DNA of 64,000 bases. Origin: Alphaproteobacteria bacterium (GTDB lineage Bacteria; Pseudomonadota; Alphaproteobacteria; Rhodobacterales; Rhodobacteraceae). The position numbers were made by a program, and so were the translations under genes. This document shows positions 60,507 to 64,000 of this stretch, in pieces; the first letter of the stretch is position 1; the number at the start of each line of letters is the position of its first letter. Location of the stretch: the NCBI GenBank assembly GCA_030429105.1, contig JAUIDE010000005.1:1-64000 (forward strand), read 5' to 3'. The notes under the pieces were generated by a model. It saw nothing but the letters and a program-made list of their open reading frames with translations. It did no database searches and was not told where the DNA came from.

Positions 60507-61519
60507 GCCCGGCTGAGGCGGCGCGCGTGGCCGGGAACGCCATCGCGGCGCAGGTGCGCGCCATGGGGCGGGGGCCGTCCCGTGGGCGCGGCCTGACGCG
60601 GGAGGAGGCGCGGGAAGCGCTCGCCGCCATTCTCGCCGGCGAGGCCGCGCCGGAGGCGACGGGGGCGCTCCTCATGCTGATGCGGTATCGCGGCGAGAGC
60701 GCGGAGGAGATCGCGGGCTTCGTCGAGGCGCTCCGCGCGCGGCTCCCGCACTGGGCCGGCATTGGCGCGGCGGTGGACTGGCCCTCCTACGCCGCGGGGC
60801 GCACGCGCGGCCTGCCGCTCTTCCTTCTCGCGGCGCGGCTGGTCGCGGCTTCGGGCCGGCCTGTGATTCTGCATGGCTGGAACTCCCATCTCGACCATCC
60901 GGTGACGACGCGCCTCGGGGCCGAGGCTCTCGGCGTTCCCGTCGCCGAGAGCCCGGAGGCGACGCGCGCCGCGCTGGCCGGGGAGGGGATCGCCTATGTC
61001 CCGTTGGCTGCGCTGGACGGGGAGGCCTTGCGCCTCCTGCGGCTCAGGGAGGTGCTCGGCCTCCGCTCGCCGGTCAACACGGCGCTCCGCGCGCTCAATC
61101 CCACGGGATCCCCGGCCAGCGTGCAGGGCGTGTTCCATCCGCCCTACCGCGCGCTCCAGGCGGACGCGGCGCGGCTACTCGGGCAGAAGGCGGTCGGCGT
61201 GCTGAAGGGCGGGGGCGGGGAGTTCGAGAGGCATCCGGGCAAGGCGGTCTCGCTCTTCGGCTTCCGGCCGGAGGGCGATTTCGCGCACGAGGCACCGGCG
61301 ACGGAGGAGATCGCGCCGCGCAGGATGCGGGAGGAGGGCGCGGCGCCGAGCCCCGCGGCGCTCGCCGCGCTCTGGTCCGGCGCGGCGGAGGACGGGTTCG
61401 CGCGCGCCGTCGTCCTCGCCACTGCAGGCGCGGCGCTCCATGTCGCCGGGGCGGGAACGCTGGCGGAGGCCGAGCGCATGGCGGAACGGTTATGGGAGGA
61501 ACGATGCAGGGCGCTCTGA
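60503..61519 (+). CDS. TrpD2-like glycosyl transferase family 3 protein (YbiB-like)
   Basis: 338 residues. The N-terminal helical domain LTREEAREALAAILAGEAAPEATGALLMLMR-type region (GLTREEAREALAAIL) matches glycosyl transferase family 3 N-terminal domains, and the core has SGRPVILHGWNSH and the RSPVNTALRALNP loop. It resembles the TrpD2/YbiB group, relatives of anthranilate phosphoribosyltransferase that bind nucleic acid and lack PRPP activity in the E. coli member. The GTGTS-type PRPP motif is not evident. The start overlaps the DUF192 stop (ATGA) and the end overlaps the nucleosidase gene by 16 bases. Confidence 0.88.
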   Translation: MSPAEAARVAGNAIAAQVRAMGRGPSRGRGLTREEAREALAAILAGEAAPEATGALLMLMRYRGESAEEIAGFVEALRARLPHWAGIGAAVDWPSYAAGRTRGLPLFLLAARLVAASGRPVILHGWNSHLDHPVTTRLGAEALGVPVAESPEATRAALAGEGIAYVPLAALDGEALRLLRLREVLGLRSPVNTALRALNPTGSPASVQGVFHPPYRALQADAARLLGQKAVGVLKGGGGEFERHPGKAVSLFGFRPEGDFAHEAPATEEIAPRRMREEGAAPSPAALAALWSGAAEDGFARAVVLATAGAALHVAGAGTLAEAERMAERLWEERCRAL

Positions 61520-62040
61520 TCTTCGTGGCGCTGGAGGACGAATTGCCGGCCTCGGCCGTTCCTGGCCACCGCGTGATCTATACCGGCGTCGGCAAGGTGA
61601 ACGCCGCCCTCGCCGCCGCCGCCGCCTTCGCCGCTTCGCGCCCGCCCATCGCCGTGAACTACGGCACGGCCGGGGCGGTGACTCCCGGCCTCTCCGGGCT
61701 GATCGAGGCCGGCGCGGCGGCGCAGAGGGACATGGACATCCGCCCCCTCGGCCTCGCCCTCGGCGAGACGTTCGGGGATCGGGAGCCGCCGGTGCTGCGT
61801 TGGGCGGAAGGGCCGGTCGTCGGCACGGGGGACAATTTCGCCGCCGCGAGGCCGGAACTCGCCTGCGACCTCGTGGACATGGAGGCCTATGCGCTCGCAA
61901 AGGCCGCGATCCGCGCCGGAGTGCCTTTCCGCTGCCTGAAATACGTCACTGACGCGGCGGACGAGGGCGCCGCGGCGGACTGGGCGGCGAACAAGGCGAA
62001 GGGCGCCGCGCTCTTCGCCGCCTGGCTCGCCGGGCTCTGA
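61504..62040 (+). CDS. 5'-methylthioadenosine/S-adenosylhomocysteine nucleosidase-like phosphorylase
   Basis: 178 residues of the PNP/UDP phosphorylase-like fold. Motifs YTGVGKVNAA, VNYGTAGAV, the nucleoside-binding VDMEAYALAKAA and the catalytic Asp in KYVTDAAD fit MTA/SAH nucleosidases. The chain is shorter than MtnN (~230 residues), so it may be a minimal nucleosidase with a different preference. GGGAGGAACG before the ATG at 61504 is a strong ribosome-binding site. It ends the operon started by the cold-shock gene. Confidence 0.88.
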   Translation: MQGALIFVALEDELPASAVPGHRVIYTGVGKVNAALAAAAAFAASRPPIAVNYGTAGAVTPGLSGLIEAGAAAQRDMDIRPLGLALGETFGDREPPVLRWAEGPVVGTGDNFAAARPELACDLVDMEAYALAKAAIRAGVPFRCLKYVTDAADEGAAADWAANKAKGAALFAAWLAGL

Positions 62041-62085
62041 TCGCGGGCTTTCCCGCCGGGCGCGAAAGGGGTATTGAGGCCCGGT

Positions 62086-62162
62086 CGGAGCGTAGCGCAG
62101 CCTGGTAGCGCATCTGCTTTGGGAGCAGAGGGCCGGAGGTTCGAATCCTCTCGCTCCGACCA
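62086..62162 (+). tRNA. tRNA-Pro (anticodon TGG)
   Basis: 77 bases including an encoded CCA. The acceptor stem CGGAGCG pairs with CGCTCCG, the anticodon stem CTGCT/AGCAG-type arms frame the loop TTTGGGA with anticodon TGG, and the T arm AGG-TTCGAAT-CCT is standard. The D arm GCGCAGCCTGGTAGCGC includes the GG of the D loop. It reads proline codons, including CCA and CCG by wobble. Confidence 0.97.
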
Positions 62163-62215
62163 TTCCCCTTTCCCGCGCGCTGGCCATTCGCCTCGCTTCG
62201 CGCTAGGTAACCGGC

Positions 62216-62416
62216 ATGGCCACCACGCTCTTCTATGCGGCGATCGCCGCCTGTCTCGTCGTCCTCGCCGTTCTCGCGGTCGGGGTGTTCTCTTTTGCCA
62301 AGGGCGGAGAGTTCAACAGAAAGTACGCCAACAAGATCATGCGGCTCCGCATCGTCACACAGGCGATCGCGGTCGTGTTGATCCTCGCGGCGGTTCTTGC
62401 GCGGCAGGGGGGCTGA
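62216..62416 (+). CDS. Twin-transmembrane HIG1-domain protein
   Basis: 66 residues with two membrane helices (TLFYAAIAACLVVLAVLAVG and AVVLILAAVLA) and the HIG1 motif FNRKYANKIMRLRIVTQAIA between them. HIG1 proteins in mitochondria help assemble or regulate cytochrome oxidase; in Rhodobacterales the small gene recurs just before the cobalamin adenosyltransferase gene, as here (2 bases gap). Likely an inner membrane protein. Confidence 0.9.
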   Translation: MATTLFYAAIAACLVVLAVLAVGVFSFAKGGEFNRKYANKIMRLRIVTQAIAVVLILAAVLARQGG

Positions 62417-62417
62417 G

Positions 62418-62990
62418 ATGGTCGTTCTCAACCGCATCTACACGCGCACCGGCGACGGCGGCGACACCGCGCTCGGCGACGGGGCCCGCGTGCCGAAACA
62501 TGCCCTTCGCGTTTCCGCCTACGGGACGACGGACGAGACGAACGCCTGCATCGGCCTCGCCCGCCTCCACGCCGCAGGCGCAATGGACGATGCGCTTGGC
62601 CGCATCCAGAATGACCTCTTCGATCTCGGCGCCGATCTCTGCGTTCCGGACATGGAATCTGACGCGACGGCGGAGTACCCGCGCCTCCGCATGACCGAGG
62701 GGCAGGTCGAGAGGCTGGAGCGGGAAATCGACGAGATGAACGAGCGCATCCCGCCGCTCCGCTCCTTCGTCCTGCCGGGCGGCTCCGCCCTCGCCGCCCA
62801 TCTTCACCTTTGCCGAACAGTCTGCCGCAGGGCGGAGCGGCTGACGACGGAACTTTCCGCGGCCGAGCCCGTTAACACCGCGGCGCTGAAGTATCTGAAC
62901 CGTCTGTCGGACTGGTTCTTCGTCGCCTCCCGCGCCGCCAATGACGACGGCGCGCGGGACGTGCTCTGGGTTCCCGGCGCCAACCGCTGA
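62418..62990 (+). CDS. Cob(I)yrinic acid a,c-diamide adenosyltransferase, PduO type
   Basis: 190-residue ATP:corrinoid adenosyltransferase making adenosylcobalamin. The ATP-binding N-terminus RIYTRTGDGGDTALGDG is diagnostic of the PduO family. The helical RLRMTEGQVERLEREID, the FVLPGGSALAAHLHLCRT and CRRAERL segments, and the terminal LNRLSDWFFVASR motif are present. I start at 62418 (MVVLNRIYT) with GGGGGG upstream; the frame opens earlier inside the HIG1 gene. The pair HIG1-PduO is probably an operon. Confidence 0.95.
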   Translation: MVVLNRIYTRTGDGGDTALGDGARVPKHALRVSAYGTTDETNACIGLARLHAAGAMDDALGRIQNDLFDLGADLCVPDMESDATAEYPRLRMTEGQVERLEREIDEMNERIPPLRSFVLPGGSALAAHLHLCRTVCRRAERLTTELSAAEPVNTAALKYLNRLSDWFFVASRAANDDGARDVLWVPGANR

Positions 62991-63064
62991 GCGCATCGTG
63001 GCGCCGGAGCGGAACGGGGTGTAGCCTTCGGCTGCAAGATCCGAAAAGCCGAGGGGAAACGCCA

Positions 63065-63874
63065 ATGAAACTCGAGATCGGTCCACAGGACAGCATCTTC
63101 TATCTTCACGAGCCGCCTTCGCGCGAGAGGGCGCCGACCTTCTTCTTTGTGAACGCCCTGACCGGTTCGACCGACCATTGGGAGGCGAAGATCGGCCCGG
63201 CCCTGCGCGCGGCCGGCTTCGGCACGCTCAGCTACAATTTCCGTGGCCAGGCGGGGAGCGACTTCTCGCCCGCGATCGAACTCACAAACGACCTGATTGT
63301 GGGAGACATCGTTCGCCTCAACGAAGCCCTGCGCCCGCAGCGGCCAATCCTTGTCGGCCTGTCCATCGGCGGGCTCTTCGCGGCGCAGGCGCGGAGAGCC
63401 GGGGTGGATGCGGAGGGGCTCGTCCTTCTCAACACCCTCCGAAAGATCGGGCCGCGCATCGCCTGGATGAACGAGGCCCTGCCCATCGTCGTCGCCGAGG
63501 GCGGGGTGCGTATGTTCATGGACGCGACCTTCCCCCTGATCGTAAACCCGGAATATCTCGCGGCGGCGCGCCCGAACTTCCTGAAGGGCGGCTACGAGCC
63601 GCTCGACCCCGCGCACGGCCACATGAACCTGATGCGCAACTCGCCCAACACTGACTGGAATTTCGACTGGGCGAGCCTCGACCTGCCAGTTCTTTCGATC
63701 ACCGGCTGGCATGACCGCGTGTTCCGCGACCCGGAGGTCATCGACGAACTTTCCGCTCTCCTGCCGGAGGTCCGGCGCGAGGAATGGGAGGATTGCGGAC
63801 ATCTCGTGCCGCTTGAGCGGCCCGAGCGCCTCGCAGAGCGGCTGATCGGCTTCGGGCGCGAGATCGAGGGCTGA
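63065..63874 (+). CDS. Alpha/beta hydrolase
   Basis: 269 residues of the alpha/beta hydrolase fold. The nucleophile elbow is GLSIGG near residue 98-103, the oxyanion region FFVNALTGSTDHWE lies near 27-40, the acidic residue is likely in TGWHDRVF, and the catalytic His is in EDCGHLVPLERPERLAE. GAGGGGAAAC precedes the ATG. The substrate is unknown; soluble esterase or C-C hydrolase types share this pattern. It stands where many relatives have the electron transfer flavoprotein genes after the adenosyltransferase, so the local gene order differs here. Confidence 0.9.
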   Translation: MKLEIGPQDSIFYLHEPPSRERAPTFFFVNALTGSTDHWEAKIGPALRAAGFGTLSYNFRGQAGSDFSPAIELTNDLIVGDIVRLNEALRPQRPILVGLSIGGLFAAQARRAGVDAEGLVLLNTLRKIGPRIAWMNEALPIVVAEGGVRMFMDATFPLIVNPEYLAAARPNFLKGGYEPLDPAHGHMNLMRNSPNTDWNFDWASLDLPVLSITGWHDRVFRDPEVIDELSALLPEVRREEWEDCGHLVPLERPERLAERLIGFGREIEG

Positions 63875-63939
63875 GCGCACTGCGCCGGCCTCGACGATGA
63901 TCGACGCGGCGGGCCGCCCGCCGCGGGAAAGGATGATGG

Positions 63940-64000
63940 ATGTTCAAACTGCTTGGCGCGCTTGCGTTTTTCCTTCTGTCTCTCGTTGCGGTTCCTGTCG
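63940..64000 (+). CDS. Start of an exported protein (truncated by window edge)
   Basis: ATG at 63940 opens a frame to the window end that translates MFKLLGALAFFLLSLVAVPV, a typical signal peptide or first membrane helix. GGGAAAGGATG lies upstream at suitable spacing. An overlapping ATG at 63933 in another frame does not give a hydrophobic N-terminus. The product cannot be named from 20 residues. Confidence 0.5.
   Translation, partial: MFKLLGALAFFLLSLVAVPV

Noticed and set aside
62086-62216. tRNA-Pro as an integration attachment site
   Set aside because: No integrase gene and no duplicated tRNA 3' end is seen in the window; flanking genes are housekeeping.

Overview
This window looks like chromosome from a very GC-rich alphaproteobacterium, most likely of the Rhodobacterales. 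Pointers are the cca / CoA-pyrophosphatase / DUF1285 block next to a MoxR-DUF58-DUF4159 operon, a COQ9-family gene beside rpsU, a double cold-shock-domain gene followed by DUF192, and a small HIG1-domain gene before a PduO-type cobalamin adenosyltransferase. Genes are packed tightly, with many ATGA, GTGA or TGATG start/stop overlaps. The placement rests on gene content read by eye, not on a database search.

Layout. 1-3355 (minus) is a housekeeping operon: DUF1285, MOSC, NUDIX, cca and a partial gene. 3449-10297 (plus) is a MoxR ATPase operon of aerotolerance (Bat-like) type. 10299-14218 (minus) carries a LOG-family protein, glutaminase, a peptidoglycan-binding exported protein and a membrane LytTR protein. 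14553-15671 holds rpsU with a clear promoter and terminator, and the COQ9-family gene.

15675-28451 (minus) is one long catabolic operon: a fused FAD-monooxygenase/old-yellow-enzyme protein of the 2-aminobenzoyl-CoA monooxygenase/reductase type, SDR, MarR regulator, crotonase, acyl-CoA dehydrogenase, aryl-CoA ligase, a stand-alone Lrp ligand domain, a LivKHMGF-type ABC importer, a thioesterase and a RidA-family protein. The set fits uptake, CoA activation, ring hydroxylation/reduction and beta-oxidation-like ring breakdown of anthranilate or a similar aromatic acid. A 34-bp palindrome upstream of the first gene is the likely MarR operator.

28542-33011 has an M20 peptidase and a gtrABC-like glycosylation cassette whose glycosyltransferase is broken by an out-of-frame deletion. 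33031-37091 (minus) is a polyamine-type ABC importer and 37296-39311 a transketolase. 39390-45825 (minus) is a tight five-gene cluster: a fused 2Fe-2S/molybdopterin hydroxylase, its FAD subunit, a 6-hydroxynicotinate-reductase-like Fe-S protein, an ApbE-like UPF0280 protein and an AA_synth-family protein. It looks like a hydroxylation-plus-reductive-dearomatisation route for an unknown N-heterocycle and is my best candidate for an undescribed pathway.

46004-53984 carries a Cache-HAMP class III cyclase, a ferric-reductase-like membrane protein with a degenerate intradiol-dioxygenase-like partner, and a three-gene operon (ATP-grasp, sensor-fused MFS, TrpX-like binding protein) of unknown role. 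54078-56511 is a small unrecognised gene set with an AT-rich core (36% GC over 55201-55320), probably acquired. 56621-64000 returns to housekeeping: aminopeptidase P, a lipoprotein, the cold-shock/DUF192/TrpD2-like/nucleosidase operon, tRNA-Pro(UGG), HIG1, the adenosyltransferase and an alpha/beta hydrolase.
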